Shown in pieces: positions 26,580 through 35,923 of a stretch of 64,000 nucleotides of DNA. The notes beneath the pieces were generated by a model. The model was not told the origin of the DNA. It worked only from the letters and a program-made list of their open reading frames with translations, and ran no database searches. Numbering within the stretch: position 1 is the first letter of the stretch; each line of letters opens with the position of its first letter. This DNA comes from an uncultured Prevotellaceae bacterium (lineage in GTDB: Bacteria > Bacteroidota > Bacteroidia > Bacteroidales > Muribaculaceae). Location: assembly GCA_900318345.1 (NCBI GenBank), contig ONKD01000021.1, positions 1 through 64,000 of the forward strand. Reading direction: 5' to 3'. The translations under genes and the position numbers were made by a program.

Positions 26580-27456
26580 AATCCTTCCGTTCCAGCAGGC
26601 GCTGGGCGTTGATGAAGCCATAGTTGCTCTTGCTCATGTGTGAGCGCAGGAGCATGAGGCTATCGACAATAGCGGTTTGTCCACGCTTGATGTCATAGCT
26701 CACATAGCCGTAGATGCGGCGCACCCGACGGGTGCTGTCGCTCTGTACATCGATGGCCACCCATCCGTCGCTGTGGGTGCCTCGTGTGATTTGGGAGGTG
26801 CCGCCGTCGGTATAGTCCACGTTCAGGCTCACTTTAAACTCATTGTTGCATCGGGTCAGGTAATAAGCGAGCTGGTAGCGGTCGCCGGGCTTGTATTGGG
26901 CATCGGGCTGAACGCTGAAGGTGATGAAGCCGCGTTTGGCGCCTTGGGTCAGCACATAGCTTCGGTTGCCCTGCCACAGGTCAATCGTGTCACCTTTACT
27001 ATCGGTGTTCGGTCGTCCCAATTGTTTGCCTCGGGAACTGTGTATGCTTTGCGGAATAGCCTCAGGGGTTTCTCTTCTTTCTCTGATGGCCATCTCTCGA
27101 TCAACCATCTTGCCGTTCTTGTCCAGTTTGTCATATCGCTCCTTGAGCTTGCCGATGGCCTTGTCGTGTGCCTTGATATAGTCCTCCATGTTGTGGGAAT
27201 ACCACACCAGCGACGAGTCATAGTCCTCTTGGGTGATGCCATGCTTCTTGAACACCGACTGCTTGAGAACGAGCTTGCTGCTATCGCTGGTATACTCGCC
27301 AATGTGGCTGTCAATGTAGGCCTCGGCGATTTGCAGGTCGACAATGAGGTCGGCCATCTCGTTCACGCTCATCACGCCATGAGGCGTGCGGCCACAGGAT
27401 AGCAGCGACATCACGATTGTGAGCAATAGTGATATGTGGAGAAGGGCATTGCGCAT
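26578..27456 (-). CDS. DUF4296 domain lipoprotein
   Basis: 292 residues. Lipoprotein signal ending SLLSCGR with Cys21. The DUF4296 segment is at about 28-115 (MSVNEMADLIVDLQIAEAYI, then the helical FKKHGITQEDYDSSLVWYSHN). The C-terminal half is a beta-rich region (FSVQPDAQYKPGDRYQLAYY). In Bacteroidales this family commonly follows lspA, as here, 6 bases away, although its role has not been defined. It may act in envelope biogenesis; that is only inferred from location. Confidence 0.82.
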   Translation of the reverse strand: MRNALLHISLLLTIVMSLLSCGRTPHGVMSVNEMADLIVDLQIAEAYIDSHIGEYTSDSSKLVLKQSVFKKHGITQEDYDSSLVWYSHNMEDYIKAHDKAIGKLKERYDKLDKNGKMVDREMAIRERRETPEAIPQSIHSSRGKQLGRPNTDSKGDTIDLWQGNRSYVLTQGAKRGFITFSVQPDAQYKPGDRYQLAYYLTRCNNEFKVSLNVDYTDGGTSQITRGTHSDGWVAIDVQSDSTRRVRRIYGYVSYDIKRGQTAIVDSLMLLRSHMSKSNYGFINAQRLLERKD

Positions 27457-27462
27457 GGAAAA

Positions 27463-28167
27463 TTACTCGTCTGAATCTTGACTGTTCTCCTTGTTTTCAA
27501 CTTCGAGGGATTGATTCTCCTCGCTCACCTGTTCAAGTTCCTCGACAGCCTTCTTATCGCTGGTTAATGTGGCAAGAAAGCGGGCATAGAACAAGATGAG
27601 CACAAAGACGCTCACGCAGAGGGATGCATCGGCCACATTGAAGATGGGCTGGAAGAACACGAAGTGGTTGCCTCCTATCCAGGGCATCCATTGAGGCCAG
27701 TTCCACTCACACAGTGGGAAGTAGAGCATATCCACAACCCTGCCGTTGAACAGCGTGGTATATCCGCCATCGGGCGGAAACAACTGTGCCACTTGGGGTG
27801 GTACTGGGCTGTTGAAAATCACGCCATAGGCAACGCAGTCGATGGCGTTACCCAGCGCGCCGGCGGTGATGAGCGCGATACAGACCATATACCCCCGGGG
27901 AATGTCATTGCGGTTGCTCAACTGCCACAGGTAGTAGATGAGAGCGCACGATGCAATGATGCGGAAAAGGGTGAGCATCAGTTTGCTGCCCAGCTCCATG
28001 CCGAATGCCATGCCGTTGTTCTCGATGAACAGGAGCCTGAACCACGAGGTGATGGCCACCTCCTCGCCGTAATAGAAGTGGGTCTTGACCCAAATCTTTA
28101 CGGCTTGGTCGATGACGATAACCAGCACCATGATGAGCGCTGCCAGTTTTCCGTTAGAGATTTTCAT
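27463..28167 (-). CDS. lspA: lipoprotein signal peptidase (signal peptidase II)
   Basis: 234 residues. The enzyme cleaves prolipoprotein signal peptides before the lipidated cysteine in the inner membrane. Visible are the first helix VIVIDQAVKIWVK, FIENNGMAFGM, and the two catalytic aspartates Asp110 (GNAIDCVAYG) and Asp180 (FNVADASL). An insertion between them (about 115-165) and a Glu-rich tail (about 205-234) are usual in the phylum. Several proteins of this window (16485, 18720, 26578, 34752) are predicted substrates. It lies in the ileS operon, 18 bases from the DksA-like gene. Confidence 0.95.
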   Translation of the reverse strand: MKISNGKLAALIMVLVIVIDQAVKIWVKTHFYYGEEVAITSWFRLLFIENNGMAFGMELGSKLMLTLFRIIASCALIYYLWQLSNRNDIPRGYMVCIALITAGALGNAIDCVAYGVIFNSPVPPQVAQLFPPDGGYTTLFNGRVVDMLYFPLCEWNWPQWMPWIGGNHFVFFQPIFNVADASLCVSVFVLILFYARFLATLTSDKKAVEELEQVSEENQSLEVENKENSQDSDE

Positions 28168-28185
28168 GCCAATAGGGCTCTAACG

Positions 28186-28572
28186 TTATTTTTGCTTTTT
28201 GTTCTTGGCCTCGATCTCCTTGCCCTCGATAGACAGGGTTGCGTGGGGAACTGCGAGCAGGCGCTCTTTAGGAATGAGTTTGCCCGTTATACGGCACACG
28301 CCGTAGGTCTTGTTCTCGATGCGCACAAGTGCGGCTTGGAGTTTGCGAATGAAGTCAAGTTGGCGTTGCACTTGCTGGCTGGAAATCTCCTTCTGCATCG
28401 TTGAGGCACCTTCCTCCATCATCTTGAAGGTGGGATTGGACTCGTCAACCATGATATTGTCTTTCAGACGCTCATAGTTGGCTTGAGCCTGTTCTATCTT
28501 AGCCTCGATGAGCTCCTTGAACTCCTGCAACTCCTGGTCGCTGTATCTGGCTTTCTCTTGATTGTTGTTCAT
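28186..28572 (-). CDS. TraR/DksA-like protein without the zinc cysteines
   Basis: 128 residues. An N-terminal coiled-coil region (FKELIEAKIEQAQANYERL) is followed by the DksA-type C-terminal motif YGVCRITGKLIPKERLLAVP. Of the four cysteines of the usual zinc finger only one is present, so the fold is probably metal-free, as seen in other Bacteroidetes members. DksA proteins bind RNA polymerase through the secondary channel; this one may do the same. It lies between ileS and lspA in the conserved order. Confidence 0.85.
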   Translation of the reverse strand: MNNNQEKARYSDQELQEFKELIEAKIEQAQANYERLKDNIMVDESNPTFKMMEEGASTMQKEISSQQVQRQLDFIRKLQAALVRIENKTYGVCRITGKLIPKERLLAVPHATLSIEGKEIEAKNKKQK

Positions 28573-28676
28573 ATGAATTATTTAATTCGTTCTTAATTCT
28601 CAGTCGTCAATTGTCTGTTGTCAGTTTTCTGTCGCAGATGCCACTCAAACTTAACACCTAGAGCCTAAAACCTAAA

Positions 28677-31600
28677 TCACACCTTCTCGACACTCACGGG
28701 CAGAGTCCAGCCATCCATGTCAAGTTCAACAGCCTTGGCGGCATCGACGGGGGCCACGGTTATGCTGTTGGCCAGCACTTGATGGGCGATGTAGTCGCTA
28801 TAGGCCTTGATGGCGGCATCGGTGCGCTCGTCAGGAGCGATGGTGATGTTGATCTTATCGGTGATGTCAAAGTCCTTGCTCTTGCGTACGTTCTGGATGC
28901 GGTTTACGAGTTCACGGGCGATACCCTCAAGACGCAGTTCCTCGTTGACAGTGATGTCGAGAGCCACAGTCAGATTGCCATCGTTAGCGACGAGCCAGCC
29001 AGGGATATCCTCGCTGATGATTTCCACATCGCCAAGTTCCACGGTCGCGAGCTGTCCGTCAACGTCGATATCCAGCTTGCCGTCTTTCTCAAACTGGGCG
29101 ATTTCGGGCTGAGACAGGCCGGTAATCTTGGCAGCGAGCGCCTTCATGATTTTGCCGTACTTCGGGCCGAGTTTCTTGAAATCGGGTTTCACGCGCTTAA
29201 CAAGGATGCCTGCATCGTTACCCACGAGCTGGATTTCCTTGACATTAACCTCGTTGCGGATGAGGTCGGCAACAGCCTCGATCGATTCGCGCTGGCTCTC
29301 GTCAAGCACAGGCACCATGATGGCCTGCAGCGGCTGGCGAACCTTGAGGTTTTGCTTGCGGCGCAATGACAAAACCATCGAGGTGATATCCTGGGCAGCC
29401 TGCATGCGCTGTTCCAGTTGCTTGTCGATAACAGCCTCGTCACACTTGGGGAAGGCTGCAAGGTGTACCGAGTTCTCACTATGAGTGAGGTCGCGGTACA
29501 GGCGGTCGCTATAGAAGGGTGCCACGGGTGCCATGAGCAATGCCACGGTTGTGAGGCACTGGTGCAGGGTCTGATAAGCCGCCAACTTGTCTTGGGTCAT
29601 TTCGCCACCCCAGAAGCGCTTGCGGTTCAACCTCACATACCAGTTGCTCAAGTGGTCGCTCACAAATGTGCTGATGGCACGGGCGGCCTTGGTGGGCTCG
29701 TAGTCCTCCAGGTCGGCCTGCACCTGTGCGATGAGCGAGTTGAGCAGCGAGATGATCCAGCGGTCGATCTCGGGACGCTCGTTCAAGGGCACCTGGGCCG
29801 CCTCGGGGTCGAAGCCGTCCACGTTGGCATACAGGGCAAAGAATGAGTAGGTGTTATACAGGGTACCGAAGAACTTGCGGGCAACCTCTACCACACCAGC
29901 CTCGTCAAACTTGAGGTTATCCCAGGGCGACGAGTTGCTGATCATGTACCAGCGCAGGGGGTCGCTACCGTAGGTCTCAATGGCGCCGAACGGGTCAACA
30001 GCGTTGCCCAGGCGCTTGCTCATCTTGTTGCCGTTCTTGTCAAGGACGAGTCCGTTGCTGATTACATTCTTGTAGGCCACGCTGTCAAACACCATTGTGC
30101 CAATGGCGTGCAGCGTGAAGAACCAGCCGCGCGTCTGATCCACGCCCTCGGCGATAAAGTCGGCGGGGTAGAACGTTTTGCTGTCCACGGCCTCCTTGTT
30201 CTCGAAGGGGTAGTGCAGCTGTGCATAAGGCATGGCACCGCTATCAAACCACACGTCGATCAGGTCAAGTTCGCGCTTCATGGGCTTGCCCGTGTCGCTC
30301 ACCAGAATGATGTCGTCAACATAGGGGCGGTGGATGTCAATTTTATTGTAGTTCTCCTCGCTGTAGTCGCCGGGAACAAAGCCCTTGTCCTTGTAGGGAT
30401 TGCTTGTCATCACGCCGGCGGCAACGGCTTTCTCGATTTCGTTATAGAGTTCCTCGATGCTGCCAATGCACTTCTCCTCACCATCCTCGTCGCGCCAGAT
30501 GGGCAGCGGGGTGCCCCAGTAGCGGCTGCGGCTCAGGTTCCAGTCATTGAGGTTCTCCAGCCACTTGCCAAAGCGGCCCGTACCAGTGTGCTCGGGCTTC
30601 CAGTTGATGCTGTGGTTGAGCTCGATCATGCGGTCGCGGCAAGCCGTGTCGCGGATAAACCAGCTGTCCAGCGGGTAGTAGAGCACGGGCTTGTCGGTGC
30701 GCCAGCAGTGGGGATAGTTATGGGTGTGCTTCTCCATCTTGAAGGCGGTGCCCTCCTGCTTCATGCGGATGCAGATGTAGATGTTCAGGTCCTCTGCCTT
30801 GTTGGCAGCGTCCTCGTCAAACTTGCCACCCACGGTATACTGCGGGTCGTAGGCATTCTTCACCCAGCGGCCTGCATATTCCTTATAAAGTTCCTCATTG
30901 ACGAAGTTCTTGACGAATTCCTCGTCCAGGTCCTCGATGAGGTAGTATTTACCAGTGAGGTCCACCATGGGGCGGGTCTCCAGTTTCTTGTTGATCATGT
31001 ACAGGGCGGGGATGCCGGCAGCCTTGGCTACGCGGGCATCGTCAGCACCAAAGGTCGGCGCGATGTGGACGATACCGGTACCATCCTCGGTGGTTACATA
31101 GTCACCGGGGATGACGCGGAAACCGTTGTCGTTGCCAACGACCTTGCCGTCAATCTTGTCCACGGGCTTAACCCAGGGGAACAGTTGGGCATAGCACATC
31201 TCGAGCAGGTCTTGACCCTTGAACTGGGCAATTACCTTCCAAGGCACCACCTTGGCTCCAGCGGCGTACTCCAGCGGCTGGTCCTTGCCGTCGGCCTTGA
31301 AGTAGGCATCGACGCGAGCCTCGGCCAGGATGTAGATGGCGGGCTTGCCAGTGTAGGGGTTGAAACTCTCAATGGCTACATAGTCGATCTTGTTGCCCAC
31401 ACACAGGGCGGTGTTGCTCGGCAGAGTCCACGGTGTGGTCGTCCATGCCAGCACATAAGCCTCGTTGAAGCCATCATCGGCAACCTCATGGATTTTCTTA
31501 ACGACGGGATGCTCGTCACCGCTCAGCACGGTGAACTGGGCCGTTACCGTCTGGTCCTTCACGTCGCGATAGCAGCCGGGCAAGTTCAGCTCGTGAGAGC

Positions 31601-32171
31601 TCAAGCCGGTGCCGGCAGCGGGCGAGTAAGGCTGGATAGTGTAACCCTTGTAGAGCAGGCCCTTGTTGTAGAGCTGCTTCAACAGCCACCACAGTGTCTC
31701 AATATAGCTGTTCTTGAAAGTGATGTAGGGGTTCTTCATATCCACCCAGTAACCCATGCGGTGAGTAAGATCTTCCCACTCGCGGGTATATTTCATCACT
31801 TCCTTGCGGCACGTGGCATTATAATCATCAACCGAGATTTTCTTGCCGATATCCTCCTTGGTGATGCCCAGCGCCTTTTCAACGCCCAGCTCCACGGGCA
31901 GGCCGTGGGTGTCCCAACCGGCCTTGCGCAGCACCTGATAGCCCTGCATCGTCTTGTAGCGGCAGAAGATGTCCTTGATTGTCCTGGCCATCACGTGATG
32001 GATGCCCGGCATGCCGTTAGCACTGGGAGGACCTTCAAAGAATACATAAGACTTGGCGCCCTCGCGCTCGCTGATGCTGCGGCCGAACACGTCTTCCTCA
32101 TCCCACTGTTTCAAGACTTCCTTGTTGATATCTGACAGGTTAAACCCGTTATACTCGTTGAATCTCTTCAT
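28677..32171 (-). CDS. ileS: isoleucyl-tRNA synthetase
   Basis: 1164 residues, normal for Bacteroidetes IleRS. It charges tRNA-Ile. The class I signature HxGH region is GPPSANGMPGIHH (about 47-59), and the KMSKS motif is KMSKR at 716-720. The editing domain (CP1) lies between them (AWTTTPWTLPSNTALCVG), and an anticodon-binding domain and C-terminal region follow. A TACCTTTG element at 32212-32205 provides a promoter. The downstream order, DksA-like gene, lspA and DUF4296, suggests one long transcript. Confidence 0.96.
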   Translation of the reverse strand: MKRFNEYNGFNLSDINKEVLKQWDEEDVFGRSISEREGAKSYVFFEGPPSANGMPGIHHVMARTIKDIFCRYKTMQGYQVLRKAGWDTHGLPVELGVEKALGITKEDIGKKISVDDYNATCRKEVMKYTREWEDLTHRMGYWVDMKNPYITFKNSYIETLWWLLKQLYNKGLLYKGYTIQPYSPAAGTGLSSHELNLPGCYRDVKDQTVTAQFTVLSGDEHPVVKKIHEVADDGFNEAYVLAWTTTPWTLPSNTALCVGNKIDYVAIESFNPYTGKPAIYILAEARVDAYFKADGKDQPLEYAAGAKVVPWKVIAQFKGQDLLEMCYAQLFPWVKPVDKIDGKVVGNDNGFRVIPGDYVTTEDGTGIVHIAPTFGADDARVAKAAGIPALYMINKKLETRPMVDLTGKYYLIEDLDEEFVKNFVNEELYKEYAGRWVKNAYDPQYTVGGKFDEDAANKAEDLNIYICIRMKQEGTAFKMEKHTHNYPHCWRTDKPVLYYPLDSWFIRDTACRDRMIELNHSINWKPEHTGTGRFGKWLENLNDWNLSRSRYWGTPLPIWRDEDGEEKCIGSIEELYNEIEKAVAAGVMTSNPYKDKGFVPGDYSEENYNKIDIHRPYVDDIILVSDTGKPMKRELDLIDVWFDSGAMPYAQLHYPFENKEAVDSKTFYPADFIAEGVDQTRGWFFTLHAIGTMVFDSVAYKNVISNGLVLDKNGNKMSKRLGNAVDPFGAIETYGSDPLRWYMISNSSPWDNLKFDEAGVVEVARKFFGTLYNTYSFFALYANVDGFDPEAAQVPLNERPEIDRWIISLLNSLIAQVQADLEDYEPTKAARAISTFVSDHLSNWYVRLNRKRFWGGEMTQDKLAAYQTLHQCLTTVALLMAPVAPFYSDRLYRDLTHSENSVHLAAFPKCDEAVIDKQLEQRMQAAQDITSMVLSLRRKQNLKVRQPLQAIMVPVLDESQRESIEAVADLIRNEVNVKEIQLVGNDAGILVKRVKPDFKKLGPKYGKIMKALAAKITGLSQPEIAQFEKDGKLDIDVDGQLATVELGDVEIISEDIPGWLVANDGNLTVALDITVNEELRLEGIARELVNRIQNVRKSKDFDITDKINITIAPDERTDAAIKAYSDYIAHQVLANSITVAPVDAAKAVELDMDGWTLPVSVEKV

Positions 32172-32364
32172 CTTTTTAATAATGTATTATTTAAAATTTG
32201 GGTGCAAAGGTAATCATTTTAATTGGATTGAAAAATAATGTGCCATTTTTCGAACGAAATAGTTGTTTACATTATCAATTTACGGCCCGTAAAAAAGCGC
32301 ATTGAAGATATTTTTAATGGTCTTTAGGCATGGCGTGAGAATTATTTTGTACTTTTGCAGCGAG

Positions 32365-32575
32365 ATTTGGTGCCCTAATGGGGTAAACTCCTGAGGGTGA
32401 AAAGGGAACCAGGTGAGATTCCTGGACAGACGGTGCTGCTGTGTGCCTCATCAAGAGAAACCCTCACCGGGTCACTGCAAAACAGCGTCCATGCATTGGC
32501 GCAGCTATGTGGGAAGGCCAGGTGACAATAATGGGTCGAGGCGAGTCAGAAGACCTGCCAAGTCGCAATATTTGT
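32365..32575 (+). promoter_or_regulatory. cobalamin riboswitch 1
   Basis: The B12 box AGTCAGAAGACCTGCC is at 32544-32559. Upstream are the conserved AAAAGGGAA...GGTGAGATTCCTGGACAG core (about 32400-32430, quoted in part), GCTGCTGTG and TGGGAAGG. A TACTTTTG promoter element lies at 32350-32357. The switch precedes the BtuB-like receptor gene and should turn it off when B12 is plentiful. Confidence 0.92.
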
Positions 32576-32658
32576 GCAAACCGAACGTCATGATATTAGC
32601 ATCGACGGCTAAGGTGTCGCCAAATTTATGCAAACATAAAGACCCGTAACTCAAAACA

Positions 32659-34755
32659 ATGCGTAAAACCGTTGTAATAGCGTTTATGAACCTTATATGT
32701 GCCCTGTGTGTGATTGCCCAGGACGCACCGCTCGCTGGTTCACTTGCCGAACAAGATTCGGCGCTTGCCGCTGTGGGTCATGGCAGGCTGGACTCGATGC
32801 AGTATATCCAGAATGTCATTATCTATGGCCGTCGCCCCTATGAGGAAGTGATACCAGCCCAGGTGCTCACCGGCAAGCAACTCGAAGGACTGAACAGTCA
32901 CTCGGTGGCCGATGCTGTGCGTTATTTCGCTGGGGTGCAACTCAAGGATTACGGCGGCGTGGGGGGGCTCAAGACGGTTGATATACGCTCGATGGGTACC
33001 AATCATCTGGGTGTCTTCTACGACGGCATACAGATTGGTAACGCTCAAAATGGTCAAGTGGATTTGGGAAAATTTTCTCTTGACAATATTGAGGAAATCT
33101 CGCTTTACAACGGTCAGCGCAGTAGTATTTTCCAGAGCGCTAAAGATTATGGATCGGCGGGCACCATTTACCTGCGCACTCGTCGACCGAAGTTTAAGCC
33201 GGGAAAACGCGACAACCTCAACGTGTCGTTCAAGACCGGTTCATTTGGCTTGGTAAATCCTAGCGTGCGATGGGAGCACAAGTTGAACAAACACATGAGC
33301 CTGTCGGTCAACAGTGAGTTCACTTACGCTACGGGGCAGTACCACTTCCGTTACCGCAAGCACTATAGCGACGGCACGCTGGCTTGGGACACGACTGCCG
33401 TCCGCCGCAATGGCGAGGTGCGTTCCTGGCGTGTCGAGGGAGGCTTGTTTGGCGTGATGAATGGTGGCCAGTGGCATGCCAAGGCCTATTACTATGATGG
33501 CAGTAAAGGCATCCCTGGCGCTATAGTGAATAATGTGTGGAAACATGCTCAAAAGCAGTGGGACCGCAACTTTTTTGTCCAAGGGGCTTTTCAACGCCGA
33601 CTAACCGACCGTTATGAACTGATGGTTAACGCCAAGTACTCGCGCGATTACCTCCATTACTTGAATCCTGATACCACATTAATGTATATCGATAACGAGT
33701 TCTGGCAGGACGAGATATACATCTCCACAGCCAACAAGTATAACATCCTCACCGATTGGGACGTGAACCTGTCGGTGGACTACCAGTGGAACAGTCTTGA
33801 CGCGACACTGACGGGCTTTGGTTACCCCATACGCCATACGGTGCTCACGGCCCTGGCAACGGCTTGGAGCTGGCACGGCTTTAAGGCCCAGGGTAGTTTG
33901 CTCTACACATTGGTTAACGACCGTTCGTCGGCGCGCAGTGGCGGTGTGGTTGTGGGTAAGATGAACCGTTATTCCAACAAGGTGACGCCTGCCGTTTTTC
34001 TGAGCTGGCAACCCTGGCTGGAGCGGGATTTCAACTTGCGGGCCTATTACAAGCGCATCTTCCGTATGCCCACGTTCAACGACCTGTATTACACCGACAT
34101 GGGCAATATCACGCTTAATCCCGAGTATGCCACGCAATATAATGTGGGCTTCCTTTATCGTCTGCTCACCAGCGATGGCTTCCTGGCGGGTGTCAAGTTT
34201 AGTGCCGACGCCTATTACAACTACATTACCGACAAAATCATCGCTGTGCCCAAGGGAACAGGCCAGTATCGATGGATGATGATGAACGTGGGCAAGGTGA
34301 AAATCCGCGGCATTGATGCGAGCGCGCGAACCACCCTGCGTTTTCCCGCCGATGTGGTGATGGATATTAACCTGAGTTACACCTATCAGCGGGCTCAAGA
34401 CTATACCAATCCCGCTGACAACGAGGACGGCGGCACCTACAAGGGGCAACTCGCTTACATCCCCTGGCACAGCGGCTCGGTGGTGGGACATCTGAACTGG
34501 CATGACTTTGATTTGAACTATAGTTTTATATATGTGGGGGAACGCTATCACACTAGCGCTAACACCCGCGAGAACCATGAGCAGCCGTGGTACACCCACG
34601 ACCTCTCGGCAGGTTATGTTTTCCGTTTGGGCAAGACAACGACCCTGAAAGTGTCGGGCGAGGTGAACAATCTGTTCAATCAGTACTATGATGTGATATT
34701 GAACTATCCCATGCCAGGCTGCAATTATAAACTCATATTGAAATTTGACATTTGA
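32659..34755 (+). CDS. TonB-dependent receptor, BtuB-like (cobalamin uptake)
   Basis: 698 residues. Signal peptide (VVIAFMNLICALCVIAQ). Plug domain at about 45-170 (QVLTGKQLEGLNSHSVADAV, then VDIRSMGTNHLGVFYDG). A 22-strand type barrel follows and ends with the C-terminal aromatic strand KLILKFDI. The substrate call, cobalamin or a corrinoid, rests on the riboswitch directly upstream and the BtuG-like gene directly downstream, whose start overlaps this stop by 4 bases. It imports B12 through the outer membrane using TonB. Confidence 0.88.
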   Translation: MRKTVVIAFMNLICALCVIAQDAPLAGSLAEQDSALAAVGHGRLDSMQYIQNVIIYGRRPYEEVIPAQVLTGKQLEGLNSHSVADAVRYFAGVQLKDYGGVGGLKTVDIRSMGTNHLGVFYDGIQIGNAQNGQVDLGKFSLDNIEEISLYNGQRSSIFQSAKDYGSAGTIYLRTRRPKFKPGKRDNLNVSFKTGSFGLVNPSVRWEHKLNKHMSLSVNSEFTYATGQYHFRYRKHYSDGTLAWDTTAVRRNGEVRSWRVEGGLFGVMNGGQWHAKAYYYDGSKGIPGAIVNNVWKHAQKQWDRNFFVQGAFQRRLTDRYELMVNAKYSRDYLHYLNPDTTLMYIDNEFWQDEIYISTANKYNILTDWDVNLSVDYQWNSLDATLTGFGYPIRHTVLTALATAWSWHGFKAQGSLLYTLVNDRSSARSGGVVVGKMNRYSNKVTPAVFLSWQPWLERDFNLRAYYKRIFRMPTFNDLYYTDMGNITLNPEYATQYNVGFLYRLLTSDGFLAGVKFSADAYYNYITDKIIAVPKGTGQYRWMMMNVGKVKIRGIDASARTTLRFPADVVMDINLSYTYQRAQDYTNPADNEDGGTYKGQLAYIPWHSGSVVGHLNWHDFDLNYSFIYVGERYHTSANTRENHEQPWYTHDLSAGYVFRLGKTTTLKVSGEVNNLFNQYYDVILNYPMPGCNYKLILKFDI

Positions 34756-35912
34756 TGAAGCGCAATCTACATATCATTGGCTTGGCCCTGGTCATCTTGA
34801 CGATGCTGGCGGGATGTCGAGAGGAAGAGACGATTTTCCTGCCAGAGCATGTGCCTGTGGCCCAACCTGAATTCAGCGACATCGAGGGGTTTTACCTGTT
34901 GTGTGAGGGCAATATGGGATGGAACAAGGCGACACTCGACTACTATGACTACGCCGCTGGCGAGTACATCCGCAACATCTTCTCCTATGCTAACCCCAAC
35001 GTGCCCAAGGAGATGGGCGACGTGGGCAACGATATGGGCATCTATGGCAGCAACCTGTTTTGCGTCATCAATTGCTCTAACAAGGTTGATGTGCTTGACA
35101 AGTACACCTGCCGCAAAAAATACCAGATCGATATCCCCAATTGCCGCTTCATCCGTTTCTATGGCGGCTATGCTTATGTGACGAGTTATGCCGGTCCTGT
35201 GCAGATCAATCCCAACTATGAGCAGCGGGGCTATGTGGCCAAAATCGACACCGTGACGATGCAGATTGTCGATACCTGTCTCGTGGGCTTCCAACCCGAT
35301 GAACTGGAAATTGTGAATGGCAAGATTTATGTCGCCAACTCGGGCGGCTACATGGTGCCTAACTACGAGAACACCCTGTCGGTCATCGATGTGGCAACAT
35401 TCAAGGAAGAACGCCGCGTCCCCATTGCCATCAACCTGCAATGGGTCAAGGGTGATTCCCATGGCATGTTGTGGGTAGCGTCGCGTGGTGACTACTACAC
35501 CAAGCCTAGCAAGATCTATGCCTATGACACGCGCAAGAATCTACTTGTTGACAGCATCGATTGCCGTGTGAGCAACATGTGGCTTCACGGCGACTCGCTC
35601 TATGTGGTGAGCACCGAGTGGAGCTATGTGTCGATGAGCAACCACTTCTCCTATGCCATCATTAACACCCAAACCCGCGAAAAGGTGTGCGACAATTTTA
35701 TTACCGATGGCACCGACAGCGAGATTGTTGTCCCTTATGCCGTGGCGGTCAATCCGCTCTCGGGTGATATCTATGTGACAGATGCCAAGGATTATGTGTC
35801 ACCTGGACGCCTTTACTGTTTTGACCGTTATGGCGTGAAGAAGTGGGATGTGCGCACCGGCGATATCCCTGCCCATTTTGCATTCTTGGGACATAATATG
35901 AATGAACATTAA
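34752..35912 (+). CDS. BtuG-like YncE/DUF5074 beta-propeller lipoprotein
   Basis: 386 residues. Lipobox LAGC with Cys22. The mature part is a series of propeller blades (GNDMGIYGSNLFCVINCSNK, YVAKIDTVTMQIVDTCLVG, LEIVNGKIYVANSGG, LSVIDVATFKEERRV). In Bacteroides the surface lipoprotein BtuG, also a seven-bladed propeller encoded beside BtuB, captures B12 with very high affinity and hands it to BtuB. The matching fold, location and riboswitch control make the same job likely here. B12-binding residues cannot be verified from sequence alone. Confidence 0.8.
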   Translation: MMKRNLHIIGLALVILTMLAGCREEETIFLPEHVPVAQPEFSDIEGFYLLCEGNMGWNKATLDYYDYAAGEYIRNIFSYANPNVPKEMGDVGNDMGIYGSNLFCVINCSNKVDVLDKYTCRKKYQIDIPNCRFIRFYGGYAYVTSYAGPVQINPNYEQRGYVAKIDTVTMQIVDTCLVGFQPDELEIVNGKIYVANSGGYMVPNYENTLSVIDVATFKEERRVPIAINLQWVKGDSHGMLWVASRGDYYTKPSKIYAYDTRKNLLVDSIDCRVSNMWLHGDSLYVVSTEWSYVSMSNHFSYAIINTQTREKVCDNFITDGTDSEIVVPYAVAVNPLSGDIYVTDAKDYVSPGRLYCFDRYGVKKWDVRTGDIPAHFAFLGHNMNEH

Positions 35913-35923
35913 AATAATATAAT

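Noticed and set aside
30108-32135. Long plus-strand frame of 675 codons opposite ileS
   Set aside because: Shadow of the ileS frame on the other strand; no motif or start signal.
32413-32649. Plus-strand frame across the first riboswitch
   Set aside because: Runs through the aptamer and B12 box; not coding.
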